In this document: piece after piece, positions 42,721-50,726 of the stretch
Position numbering within the stretch: position 1 is the first letter of the stretch
How the letters are laid out: every line of letters begins with the position of its first letter
Assembly: GCA_017537175.1 (NCBI GenBank)
Contig: JAFYLH010000034.1
Coordinates: forward strand, 1-54,191
DNA: 54,191 nucleotides
Origin: Clostridia bacterium
GTDB taxonomy: Bacteria; Bacillota; Clostridia; Oscillospirales; CAG-272
Direction: 5' to 3'
Translations under genes and position numbers: made by a program
Notes under the pieces: model-generated
What the model was told of the DNA's origin: nothing
Seen by the model: the letters and a program-made list of their open reading frames with translations, nothing else
Database searches by the model: none

Positions 42721-43611
42721 ATGAAAAAAGTTGATATCAAGGGTATTATCCCCGCATTTATTACCCCCTTTAATGCTGACGGCTCTCTTAACACAGAGGC
42801 GGCAAAGTGCCACGCACAGAGACTTATTGACAAGGGTGCTGACTCCCTCTATGTAGGCGGCTCCTCCGGTGAGATGATCCTTCTTTCAAACGAAGAAAGA
42901 AAGACCCTGCTTGAGGCTGTTATGGCAGCAGTTCCCGAAAACTTCCCCATCATTGCTCACATCGGTGCGGCTAACCCTGCAGATGCTTACGAGCTTGCAA
43001 AGCACGCAGAGCAGGCCGGTGCTGCAGCAGTATCCTCTGTTGCGCCCTTCTACTACAAGTATAACTTCAGAGAGATCAAGGCTTACTACGAGAAGATCGG
43101 TGAAGTATGCGACCTGCCCATGATCGTTTATAACATCCCCGCACTCTCCGGTGCTAACCTCTCTATCCCCCAGATAAAGGAGCTTCTTGCTCTTGACTGC
43201 GTTGGCGGTATGAAGTTCACCTGCAGCGATTTCTATGCCTTTGAGCGCGTTCGTAACGACTTCCCCGACAAGCTCCTCTACAACGGCTCTGACGAGATCA
43301 TCCTCTCCGGCCTTGCAATGGGTGCAGACGGTGGTATAGGTACTACATACAATGTACTTGTTTCCAAGTTCGCAGAGCTTTATAAGCTCTTTAAGGAAAA
43401 CAAGATGGCAGAGGCTCTTGAGATGCAGCATCAGATCAACGGCGCTATCGAGCAGATTCTTTCCTTCAATCTCCTTCCCGCAATCAAGGTGCTTGTAAAG
43501 GCCTGCGGCTGTGACTGCGGTACCTGCCGTGATCCCTTTGAGACCCTGCCTGCAGAGCAGGAGGCAGCTCTTATTGAGGCTGTACGCGGTAAGCTCAGCT
43601 GGGATATATAA
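42721..43611 (+). CDS. nanA: N-acetylneuraminate lyase
   Basis: Class I aldolase splitting sialic acid into N-acetylmannosamine and pyruvate. 296 residues. GGSSGEMILLS (carboxylate loop), YNIPALSG (catalytic Tyr) and GMKFTCSDFYAFER (Schiff-base Lys) match the sialate lyase subgroup rather than DapA. No other nan genes adjoin, so its substrate could be a related 2-keto sugar acid. aaggagat site before ATG. A terminator and a 92-bp repeat follow. Confidence 0.88.
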   Translation: MKKVDIKGIIPAFITPFNADGSLNTEAAKCHAQRLIDKGADSLYVGGSSGEMILLSNEERKTLLEAVMAAVPENFPIIAHIGAANPADAYELAKHAEQAGAAAVSSVAPFYYKYNFREIKAYYEKIGEVCDLPMIVYNIPALSGANLSIPQIKELLALDCVGGMKFTCSDFYAFERVRNDFPDKLLYNGSDEIILSGLAMGADGGIGTTYNVLVSKFAELYKLFKENKMAEALEMQHQINGAIEQILSFNLLPAIKVLVKACGCDCGTCRDPFETLPAEQEAALIEAVRGKLSWDI

Positions 43612-43612
43612 T

Positions 43613-43633
43613 CAAAAGCCCGAAGGGCTTTTG
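43613..43633 (+). terminator. Hairpin after nanA
   Basis: Stem caaaagccc/gggcttttg with loop gaa, directly after the nanA stop. Confidence 0.65.
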
Positions 43634-43640
43634 AAATGCA

Positions 43641-43732
43641 GAATGCAGATCCATGACACCCCGTATCTGTGATACGGTTGGTGGAATTATGCAAGGAGTT
43701 TGCGGAACGCAAACTGTCGCAATGCAGAATTA
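43641..43732. repeat. 92-bp mobile-type repeat, copy 2
   Basis: One mismatch (atctg for atctt) from copy 1 at 37752-37843. It sits between two hairpins of the nanA 3' region, suggesting it inserted there. Confidence 0.8.
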
Positions 43733-43740
43733 AGGACAAA

Positions 43741-43770
43741 AGAAGCAGGAAATATCCTGCTTCTTTTTTC
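43741..43770 (+). terminator. Terminator between nanA and yunB
   Basis: Stem agaagcagga/tcctgcttct with loop aata, then six T. Ends 23 bases before the yunB ATG. Confidence 0.8.
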
Positions 43771-43792
43771 ATATAATGATATTGGTGATATT

Positions 43793-44410
43793 ATGCGTAA
43801 ACCAAAAAGCAAAGTAAAAGCCATATGGGCAAGACGGATATTTGTCTGTGCCGTGGGACTGCTTACCGCAACATTATTTCTGCAATGGGCGTTCAGCAAA
43901 AGCGAGCCTGTAATACTGCCCCTGGCCGAGCAGGAATTTGCCGACCTTATCACCGAGATAGTCTATTCTGCCGTAAATGAGATAGAGCTTGAAAATATTG
44001 TAGTTCCCTATTATGCCGAGGACGGTGGTATTGCATATATGAGAACAGACACACAGGCAGTAAACAGCTCTGTCACTACCATACTTGATGCCATAGAAAG
44101 CCGGCTTGGAGACGAGGATGTAAGGATAGCAATTCCCATTGGTGATATAGTGGGTGATGCCCTTTCCTTAGGACAGGGACCTGATATACTTATAGAGCTT
44201 AATCAGTATAAGGCAACAAAGGCAAAGCCTCAAAGCAGCTTTGAAGCCGCGGGGATAAACCAGACCCTGCACCGTCTGACCCTTGATTTAGAGGTTGAAG
44301 CTGTAGTCCTGCTGCCCGGACTTAACCCCGAAAAGGTAAGGGCATCCCTCTGCCTGCCCTTATCCGAAACGGTTATTGTGGGGGATATACCGAGGACATA
44401 CATTAATTAA
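43793..44410 (+). CDS. yunB: YunB-like sporulation protein
   Basis: 205 residues from ATG 43793 (site ggtgat); the open frame upstream runs through the repeat and terminator. One N-terminal membrane helix (about residues 13-34) is followed by an outside domain. Family hallmarks: IPIGDIVG, GPDILIELNQY, SSFEAAGINQTLHRL. YunB is made in the mother cell during sporulation in Bacillus; its exact role is unclear to me. It supports a spore-forming host. Its control (sigma-E or K) cannot be confirmed, as no such promoter is clear. Confidence 0.78.
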   Translation: MRKPKSKVKAIWARRIFVCAVGLLTATLFLQWAFSKSEPVILPLAEQEFADLITEIVYSAVNEIELENIVVPYYAEDGGIAYMRTDTQAVNSSVTTILDAIESRLGDEDVRIAIPIGDIVGDALSLGQGPDILIELNQYKATKAKPQSSFEAAGINQTLHRLTLDLEVEAVVLLPGLNPEKVRASLCLPLSETVIVGDIPRTYIN

Positions 44411-44480
44411 TATTTGACTTTTTCGCACAGTTGCACATACGCGGAATAACACCGGGTTACTGCTCATATAATAAGCCGAG

Positions 44481-44957
44481 GTGATATTTATCAAAAATAT
44501 AAATTGGAAAAGGTTACTTATAAGCATACTTATAAGCCTTGGCACAGGAGTAGTTGCGGGGATACTGACCAGAGGATCGGTAAGTGACTATGCTCAGCTT
44601 GACAAACCCGCTTTTGCTCCTCCCGGTTGGCTGTTCCCTGTTGTATGGGGAGTACTCTATATCCTTATGGGTATAAGCGCGTACCTGATCTATGAAAGCA
44701 GCTGTGCCAACAGGATAAATGCCCTAAGGATATACGGCATACAGCTTGCAGTCAACTTCCTGTGGCCCTTTATCTTCTTTAATTTAGGGCTATATGTCTT
44801 TGCCTTTGTGTGGATACTTGCCCTTTGGGTGCTTATTATTGCTATGATGATTTCATTCTATCGCTGTGACAAAATTGCCGCATATCTGCAGATCCCCTAT
44901 TTTTTGTGGGTGACATTTGCGACAGTTTTGACATATGCGGTGGCTAATATGAATTAA
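44481..44957 (+). CDS. tspO: TspO/MBR family membrane protein
   Basis: 158 residues with five membrane helices. TspO motifs: KPAFAPPGWLFPVVWGVLY (near residues 42-60), LNxLWxxxFF-type QLAVNFLWPFIFF and WVTFATVLTYAVANMN at the end. It binds tetrapyrroles and cholesterol-like ligands and may handle porphyrin or stress signals. The start is uncertain: the frame opens with GTG at 44481, but this GTG is part of the gaggtga ribosome site. The first properly spaced codon is ATC at 44490, where an ATG would be expected. Confidence 0.85.
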   Translation: MIFIKNINWKRLLISILISLGTGVVAGILTRGSVSDYAQLDKPAFAPPGWLFPVVWGVLYILMGISAYLIYESSCANRINALRIYGIQLAVNFLWPFIFFNLGLYVFAFVWILALWVLIIAMMISFYRCDKIAAYLQIPYFLWVTFATVLTYAVANMN

Positions 44958-45204
44958 TGTATATCTGTTAAGCAGATATACATTAATTCAATGAAATGAA
45001 AGCCTGGCGGCTTTCGTGAAATGATTTTCAATCATGAAATGATGGCTACGCCATCGTGAAATGCATCTTCGATGCATTAAGGAAAAAATCCGTCTTAGGA
45101 CGGATTTTAATTATATTATAAACAGTTTACTGAAACTGAATCTAAATTACACATAAGGATTCATTTCATCGAATAATGTATATCCGCTAAGGCAGATATA
45201 CATT
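44955..45204. repeat. Hairpin-linker array B (linker GAAATGA) with inverted ends
   Basis: Between the convergent tspO and udp genes. Outer hairpins are aatgtatatctg/cagatatacatt (44956-44985) and its near-copy at 45177-45204. Next to each lies GAAATGA, inverted on the right (ggattcatttcatcg, 45161-45175). Inside: gaaagcctggcggctttc (44998-45015), tgattttcaatca (45022-45034), gatggctacgccatc (45041-45055), tgcatcttcgatgca (45062-45076), then TTAAGGA and aaaatccgtcttaggacgga continuing to 45108. The outer hairpins may also act as terminators; both gene stops lie in them. Confidence 0.75.
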
Positions 45205-45967
45205 ATTCTTTATCCTTGCTTATCAATATCTTAAGTGCCTCTATTGCACAAACTATCGCCTTTTCGGTGTCTTCATCCTTGTCGTCGGCAGGGTCTATAC
45301 CAAGAGCCTTGCGCTCCTGGTTCCAAACTGTGTGGAGGACTGTTCCGCAGCGCACACCTCTTGCTGCCGCTACAGTAAAGAGGGCTGCGGATTCCATTTC
45401 GCTGCACAGCACACCAAGGCGCTTCCACGCCTCCCATTTGTAATTGAGAAGAGCTGACACAGGCATAGAGTCGGGGCTGTGCTGACCGTAGAATGAGTCC
45501 TTGTTCTGGACCACTCCTACATGGTATCTGTAGCCAAGGCTCTTTGCGGCATCCGACAAGGCGCAGGTGACTTCAAAATCTGCTGTGGCGGGGTATTCTA
45601 TGGGAGCATACTCAAGGCTTGTTCCCTCGTGGCGGATGGCGGAGCTTGCTATTACGCAATCGCCGCTTTCTACCTTAAGATTAATGCCGCCGCAGGTGCC
45701 TACGCGGATAAAGGTATCCGCTCCTATCTTGACCAGCTCCTCCATAGCAATAGAAGCCGAAGGACCGCCGATGCCTGTGGAGGTAACGCTTACCCTCTCG
45801 CCGAGAAGAGTGCCCGTATAGGTGGTATATTCGCGGTTGGTGGCAACATGAACTGCACCGTCAAGGTGTTTTGCAATTTTTTCGCATCTGCCGGGATCTC
45901 CGGGGAGAATGACATATCTGCCCACATCTCCCTCTTTCATTGCTATATGATACTGTAGCTCTGACAT
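45203..45967 (-). CDS. udp: Uridine phosphorylase
   Basis: Splits uridine with phosphate into uracil and ribose-1-phosphate for salvage. 254 residues. The NP-I fold motifs are [12 protein letters not shown] (phosphate), [35 protein letters not shown] and SEMESAALF. The FYGQHSP block and Arg/Gln region favour uridine over purine nucleosides. aaggagat site before ATG. Not linked to other salvage genes here. Confidence 0.88.
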   Translation of the reverse strand: MSELQYHIAMKEGDVGRYVILPGDPGRCEKIAKHLDGAVHVATNREYTTYTGTLLGERVSVTSTGIGGPSASIAMEELVKIGADTFIRVGTCGGINLKVESGDCVIASSAIRHEGTSLEYAPIEYPATADFEVTCALSDAAKSLGYRYHVGVVQNKDSFYGQHSPDSMPVSALLNYKWEAWKRLGVLCSEMESAALFTVAAARGVRCGTVLHTVWNQERKALGIDPADDKDEDTEKAIVCAIEALKILISKDKE

Positions 45968-46000
45968 AATATATATCTCCTTATTATATTAAGATCCCTC

Positions 46001-46110
46001 GCACCCGCAGGCATATCGCATCCGAAGGATATATCGCTCTCTTTTGAGAATACCGCTGCTCCGACAGGAGCAATATCGCAAGAGCTGTCGCAAAAATGCG
46101 ACAGCTCTTA
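46001..46110. repeat. Hairpin-linker array D (linker ATATCGC)
   Basis: On the plus strand: a first short hairpin (cccgcagg), then ATATCGC, atccgaaggat, ATATCGC, tctcttttgaga, ATACCGC, tgctccgacaggagca, ATATCGC, and a last long hairpin agagctgtcgc/gcgacagctct. The last one ends the minus-strand kinase gene, so it may serve as a terminator. Same plan as arrays A-C but a different constant word. Confidence 0.75.
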
Positions 46111-46114
46111 AAAA

Positions 46115-46915
46115 TCATTTGTTTTCGTTATTATTTTCCTGGGGCTTGGGTGTATGACCGTAGCCGTAACCGTAACCATAGCCGTAAGAGGAATAGCCGT
46201 ACTTACCGCCGTAACGGGAATACTTATAGCCCTTCTTCTTGTAGTAGCCGCTGCCCTTGGTCACAACATCGTTGAGGATGATACCCACAACATTTGCGCC
46301 TACAAACTCAAGTCTTGCAAGAGTTTCTCTGGTAGCGGGGTGTGTGGAGGAGTTTGCCTTTACAACAAGGGCAACACCGTCCACCATTGCAGAAAGCTCA
46401 AGAGCATCCGCAACAAGGTTGATGGGCGCGGAGTCAACTATAACATAGTCAAAGGACTCCTCGAGCTCTGTAAGCAGAGTACGCATAGCCTCGCTTGAAA
46501 GAAGCTCAGCGGGGTTGGGGGGGATAACACCTGCAGTCATAACAAAGAGGTTTCCCTTTCCGCTGGGACGGATGGCATCCTGATACTTAGCCATACCCGA
46601 AAGCACATTGGAAAGACCTACAGAGTTCTCAATGCCAAAACGGGTATGAACCTTGGGCTTACGAAGGTCCGCGTCTATGAGCAGCACCTTTGCCTCTGTC
46701 TGCGCAATGGTAATTGCGGTGTTGGAGGACACGGTGGTCTTGCCTTCGCTGGGGAGTGAACTTGTTATAAGAAGCTTTTTGCACTTTTTGTTACCGGGTA
46801 TCGCAAAGGACAGGTTTGTACGGATAGCCTTGAATGCCTCAACCAAAGCAAAGTTGGATATCTCGCTGACCATAGCAGTTGCGCCGGAATTCTTTTTTAC
46901 ATCATTTTTTGCCAT
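46115..46915 (-). CDS. Capsular-polysaccharide-type tyrosine kinase (CpsD-like)
   Basis: 266 residues from ATG 46915 (site aaagga). BY-kinase motifs: Walker A SSLPSEGKTT (near residues 47-56), A' LLIDADLRKP (near 83), B YVIVDSAPI (near 160). The C-terminus is a Tyr cluster (YKYSRYGGKYGYSSYGYGYG), the usual autophosphorylation tail. It pairs with the CpsC-like activator, overlapping it by 14 bases. No glycosyltransferase, flippase or polymerase is near, so the exported polymer is unknown. Confidence 0.88.
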   Translation of the reverse strand: MAKNDVKKNSGATAMVSEISNFALVEAFKAIRTNLSFAIPGNKKCKKLLITSSLPSEGKTTVSSNTAITIAQTEAKVLLIDADLRKPKVHTRFGIENSVGLSNVLSGMAKYQDAIRPSGKGNLFVMTAGVIPPNPAELLSSEAMRTLLTELEESFDYVIVDSAPINLVADALELSAMVDGVALVVKANSSTHPATRETLARLEFVGANVVGIILNDVVTKGSGYYKKKGYKYSRYGGKYGYSSYGYGYGYGYGHTPKPQENNNENK

Positions 46916-47645
46916 AGCCGTATCCTTTCTTCTTTGCAGATTCAAAGTTAGGAACGCTGCCTAACAGGGGTACTGTATAGTTATCGATGATGTCGTCCTC
47001 GTCCTTGATTCTGATATCAGAAAGGTCGATTACAAGAACTACAAGGAATGCAAGGATCGCACCGATGAGGAAACCGAGTATTGCATTACGGCCGAGATTA
47101 CGGGAGTTGGAGGGGGTGTCCGCAGGTCTTGGATAGTCGGAGGGCTGTATAGCATCTCTCTTTTCCAGCTCCTTGATCCTTGCGGGTGCCTCGGTCTCAA
47201 ATATCCTTGCTATATTGCAGGATACATCGGGATCATGGGTGGTTACGGTAATGGTGAAGATATATGTGTCTTCCTTGATGGTGTACTTGGTACACTTGGC
47301 AAGCTTGATGGCAGAATAGGTCTTCGCTTCCCATTCCTCGGGATGATCAGCCTCATATTTTGCAGAAACATCCTCTAAAAAGCTGTTTGCCTTAAGGATC
47401 TCAACATAGCTGTTTACAACATCCTTTGCCCACTTGACCTGTGTTGCATCATCAGAGGCATCGTCGTTCTGTCCCGACTGTCCGATAACATAAAATTCTA
47501 CACTGGAGGAATATACAGGATCGTAGACAGCAACACTGTATGCCGCGCCTATGCCCGCAAATACTATTGCAGCAATAAGCAGAATCCACCAGAAGGACTT
47601 TAAAAGCTGTAATATATCAAGCAACGAAAACTCTCTTTTTTCCAT
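46902..47645 (-). CDS. Wzz/CpsC-like chain-length regulator and kinase activator
   Basis: 247 residues from ATG 47645 (site gagga, five bases before). Two membrane helices: near residues 18-44 (WWILLIAAIVFAGIGAAYS) and near 190-212 (ILGFLIGAILAFLVVLVID), with an outside domain and the Pro-rich PSDYPRPADTPSN before helix 2. The cytoplasmic C-terminal tail ends KKGYGYGKK; in this family the tail activates the partner kinase. The short Tyr tail echoes that of the kinase. Controls polysaccharide chain length together with it. Confidence 0.86.
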   Translation of the reverse strand: MEKREFSLLDILQLLKSFWWILLIAAIVFAGIGAAYSVAVYDPVYSSSVEFYVIGQSGQNDDASDDATQVKWAKDVVNSYVEILKANSFLEDVSAKYEADHPEEWEAKTYSAIKLAKCTKYTIKEDTYIFTITVTTHDPDVSCNIARIFETEAPARIKELEKRDAIQPSDYPRPADTPSNSRNLGRNAILGFLIGAILAFLVVLVIDLSDIRIKDEDDIIDNYTVPLLGSVPNFESAKKKGYGYGKK

Positions 47646-47714
47646 CTTTGTCCTCACAAAAATCTATTATTTCGTAACGATAATTATACCATAATATATA
47701 TCATGTGTCAATGT

Positions 47715-49037
47715 CTATTTCTTGCCTAAAATGTTAACACAATACATTTTGGCAACCTGGGCAACCTGTGCTCGCTGAGCTGTTGCGCCCGGGGTAAGCC
47801 TGTTGTCGCTGCCCGAAATACAGCCTGTCTGAAGCGCCCAGTTCATCGCTGTTTGTGCATATCCGGAAACGGATGAAGCGTCAGCAAAGGACTTGTAGCG
47901 ATTCTGGTCGATGGTTATGGAAATACCTCTTACAACCTTTGTAAAGTTGTAGAGCATTACTACCATATCCTGACGGGATACGGGTGCGTTGGGATTGAAT
48001 TTACCGTTACCCACACCCGAAACGATATTCTTTTTGTATGCCCACTCTACATAGGGTGCATACCAGCTGCCGACCTTAACGTCGGTAAATGAGGATGTGG
48101 TATATGGAGCAACATTGACCTGTCCTAACTGTGCCAGTAATGTTACCATCTGGGCACGGGTGAGATTGGAATAAGGATCAAATATGTATTTAAGGTCTGA
48201 TGTGCCGCTCATTATCCCCTTGTTATAGCAGAAGTTGACCGAATCATAGAACCAGTTATAGCTCTTAACGTCATAAAAAGGTCTGCCGAGGACAGGGGTA
48301 CCCTCCAAAAACATTGCGGACTCAAGGTTACGACGGTAGATCAGTCCCTGTACTACCTGTCCGCCTGCCTTCTTAAACTCAAGAAAAGCCTCCTTGATAT
48401 ACTCGGGCTTGTACATCTCTGCTCCGTCAATGAGCAGATCCTTAAGCTTAAAGCTACTATAGGTTGACCAAGGGTCACCCAAATTGTAGGTAAAGCTCAA
48501 AAGTGCGTCATACTGCTTTTGAGATACGGTAATTGAATTCTTGGCAAGGAAATTGTCAAGATATACCTCATGCTTTGCAAGTGCCTGTACAAGCAATGCA
48601 CTTGCTTCCGGCTCAGAGATACCGTTGGGATATTCATCCGCTCCGCAGGCTGTTCCGTAGCCTATGGAATAATGCTTGTAATCCCAATACTTGTACTGTC
48701 TGTAGCCCTCCAGCTTTTTGATCATTGCAAGTCCGTCGGGACCTACGCTATACTGCTTTGCTCCGGTAGGTACAACATAGTCCATAGATACCCATCCGGT
48801 CTGACCGTTATAGCTTATTCTGCCCCAGTTACCCGACACCTCAAGTATTTCTACTCTCTGGTCGCGGTAGACCTTGCCGATAACGCTGCTTTCGGTCGTA
48901 GCCTGCGCGCGGACATTAAGCGTACCTGTTGATACTACATATATGCCGGGTGCGGCTGCGCCCACTACTGCTGCCGTTGCGGGAATTAAGATCAAAACGA
49001 TAAGCATGACAGCAAGTATTCGTTGGTGTATACTCAT
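47715..49037 (-). CDS. Secreted SH3-lysozyme (GH24)-SLH cell-wall protein
   Basis: 440 residues from ATG 49037 (site gaaagga); the upstream frame has no ribosome site. Signal peptide (~1-28), SH3b domain (~32-90, VRAQATTESSVIGKVYRD), phage-type lysozyme domain (~100-250) and S-layer homology repeats (~265-440: FYDVKSYNWFYDSVNF, FTDVKVGSWYAPYVEW, and a last). The lysozyme part shows KKLEGYR and the WDYKHYSIGYGT block: Glu and Asp have the nine-residue spacing of T4 lysozyme. Unusual fusion: a phage endolysin-like enzyme anchored to the host cell wall by SLH. Probably remodels peptidoglycan or attacks other cells. Confidence 0.85.
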   Translation of the reverse strand: MSIHQRILAVMLIVLILIPATAAVVGAAAPGIYVVSTGTLNVRAQATTESSVIGKVYRDQRVEILEVSGNWGRISYNGQTGWVSMDYVVPTGAKQYSVGPDGLAMIKKLEGYRQYKYWDYKHYSIGYGTACGADEYPNGISEPEASALLVQALAKHEVYLDNFLAKNSITVSQKQYDALLSFTYNLGDPWSTYSSFKLKDLLIDGAEMYKPEYIKEAFLEFKKAGGQVVQGLIYRRNLESAMFLEGTPVLGRPFYDVKSYNWFYDSVNFCYNKGIMSGTSDLKYIFDPYSNLTRAQMVTLLAQLGQVNVAPYTTSSFTDVKVGSWYAPYVEWAYKKNIVSGVGNGKFNPNAPVSRQDMVVMLYNFTKVVRGISITIDQNRYKSFADASSVSGYAQTAMNWALQTGCISGSDNRLTPGATAQRAQVAQVAKMYCVNILGKK

Positions 49038-49241
49038 AAAATATCCTTTCTTTTGCGACCTCGGACCCATAAAGATTTGCCACGATCCGAAACCGTTTAT
49101 GAATGATCTCTTATTGCGTAAAATTTCCAATCCTGTGTATTATACTACATTTCTTTTAATTTGTCAAATTTTCGGGGGATTTTTGTGATTTTCCCCTGTT
49201 TTTTGACTTATTTTATGACATTTTGAGCTAAAATAATGCAA

Positions 49242-49729
49242 AAAGCAGGATTATGACATCCTGCTTTCAGACTGTCGAAAAAGTCGGTCGGACGTGTTGA
49301 AAAACCATATTTTCAGGACATTTCTCCAACCAACGAACAGTTGTTATATTAATAACTATATCTACTAATATAGTCTGATAAGTATTCAAAAGTGGTGTAT
49401 ATGTCGAATATACACCACTTTTTCACACTTTTCCGCGAAAAGGATCACTACCGTACTTAGTACGCCGAACAGTCCTGCGCTGCCTGTGGCAGAAAAAGCA
49501 GGGCTGCGAGGACGGCAGCGGGGTTCCCCGAACCGAGCTTGCCGAGGTTTGGGGGTTCACGGCAAACACCCAATGAGTTCAAGCGACTTTAGGAGCGCCG
49601 AAGGAATTGTTGGTGTCAACGAGATCTACAGACCCTTTTCACGAAAACCGACACTTCCTTTTTCGAAGTCTGACAGCGTGTCGATAGCTTTATCGACACG
49701 CTGAAAGCAGGATTATGACATCCTGCTTT
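49242..49729. mobile_element. 436-bp MITE-like element between two copies of a 26-bp hairpin
   Basis: The gap of ~690 bases between two minus-strand genes holds this. An identical 26-base hairpin (agcaggattatgacatcctg core) stands at 49242-49267 and 49704-49729. Between them is an element whose left end cagactgtcgaaaaag (49268) is inverted at cttttt-cgaagtctg (49658-49672). A last hairpin (cagcgtgtcgat/atcgacacgctg) follows at 49674-49703. A 15-base hairpin-like palindrome, aagtggtgtatatg/cgaatatacaccactt, is near 49390-49421. No transposase. A 72-codon open frame inside looks accidental. The same left end occurs at 116-140, reversed. Confidence 0.6.
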
Positions 49730-50642
49730 ATATTATAGAGTTTATAAATGCGGTTACCGTATCTGTATACCCTTTGGTATCAAAAATATAGCTCATTCCG
49801 TGGGTTGCCCGGGGGACTGTAAGCAGCTGGCATTTACCTGCCCTGCAGATCTCGTATGCCATTTCACAGGGGACAAAATCATCCGCCTCGCCGTGGATAA
49901 TAAGTACGGGCAGATTTGTCCTTGATACCGCCTTTACGGCATCATAGGAGCATATATCAAAGCGGCCGTACACCATTCCCGCAAGTCTGACAAATGGGAA
50001 AAGAAGTCTTTGCGGCAGCTTCATATCGACACCTATTACCTTGCGTATTATTTTTTCGGGTGAGGAAAATCCGCAGTCGGCTATAACCCCCTTGACATTT
50101 GAGGGCAGCTGCTCACCGGATGCCATAAGCGCGGTTGCCGCACCCATAGACACTCCCATAAGGAATATTGCAGTAGGTGAAAAGCGGTCATTGAGGTATC
50201 TTACCCAGTCCACACAGTCAAGGCGTTCCTTTATACCAAAGGTTATGGTCCTGCCGTGGCTTTCTCCGTGGGCGCGGTGGTCGGGGATAAGTACATTTAT
50301 GCCCATATTGCGTAAGATCTCAAAGCCTCCCGCAGGGTCACTCAAGGCTCTTCCCTTGTAGCCGTGCAAAACTATGGCAACAGGGGCGCCCTCGCGGATA
50401 TGATAATACCTTGCCGCAAGTCTTTTGCCCTTGCGGTTCTTTATGTATATCCTTTCGCACTCTGCCCCTCGCAGATCATCGCGGATCTGCTTCAGCTTTG
50501 CCTTGTGTTCATCGCTTGCGTTAAGGTTATAGCTGTATTTTTTATGTCTGCGGGGTGAGTTATGAAATGTCCGATAATATAAAATATATAAGAAAATAAA
50601 AAACAACACTATTAGTGCCGGGATAATGATCAAAGCTACCAT
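49728..50642 (-). CDS. Alpha/beta hydrolase, membrane-anchored
   Basis: 304 residues. One N-terminal membrane helix (~3-24), then an alpha/beta hydrolase domain: oxyanion HGYKG (near 95), nucleophile elbow GVSMGA (Ser near 173), Asp in HGEADDFVP (near 252), His in RATHG (near 279). The BAAT/BEM46-like group cleaves acyl esters or amides; the substrate is unknown. ggag site before ATG. Its stop codon lies at the edge of the hairpin at 49704-49729. Confidence 0.85.
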   Translation of the reverse strand: MVALIIIPALIVLFFIFLYILYYRTFHNSPRRHKKYSYNLNASDEHKAKLKQIRDDLRGAECERIYIKNRKGKRLAARYYHIREGAPVAIVLHGYKGRALSDPAGGFEILRNMGINVLIPDHRAHGESHGRTITFGIKERLDCVDWVRYLNDRFSPTAIFLMGVSMGAATALMASGEQLPSNVKGVIADCGFSSPEKIIRKVIGVDMKLPQRLLFPFVRLAGMVYGRFDICSYDAVKAVSRTNLPVLIIHGEADDFVPCEMAYEICRAGKCQLLTVPRATHGMSYIFDTKGYTDTVTAFINSII

Positions 50643-50726
50643 ATCTGCTCCTTTCTCTGCCGATTATAGCACAATATGGCATATTTTTCAAGAGGTTCTG
50701 TATATACTTATACTGAGGTGATAGTT

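Noticed and set aside
49486..49704. 72-codon open frame inside the 436-bp element
   Set aside because: No ribosome site, low-complexity product, runs into the terminal hairpin; judged accidental.
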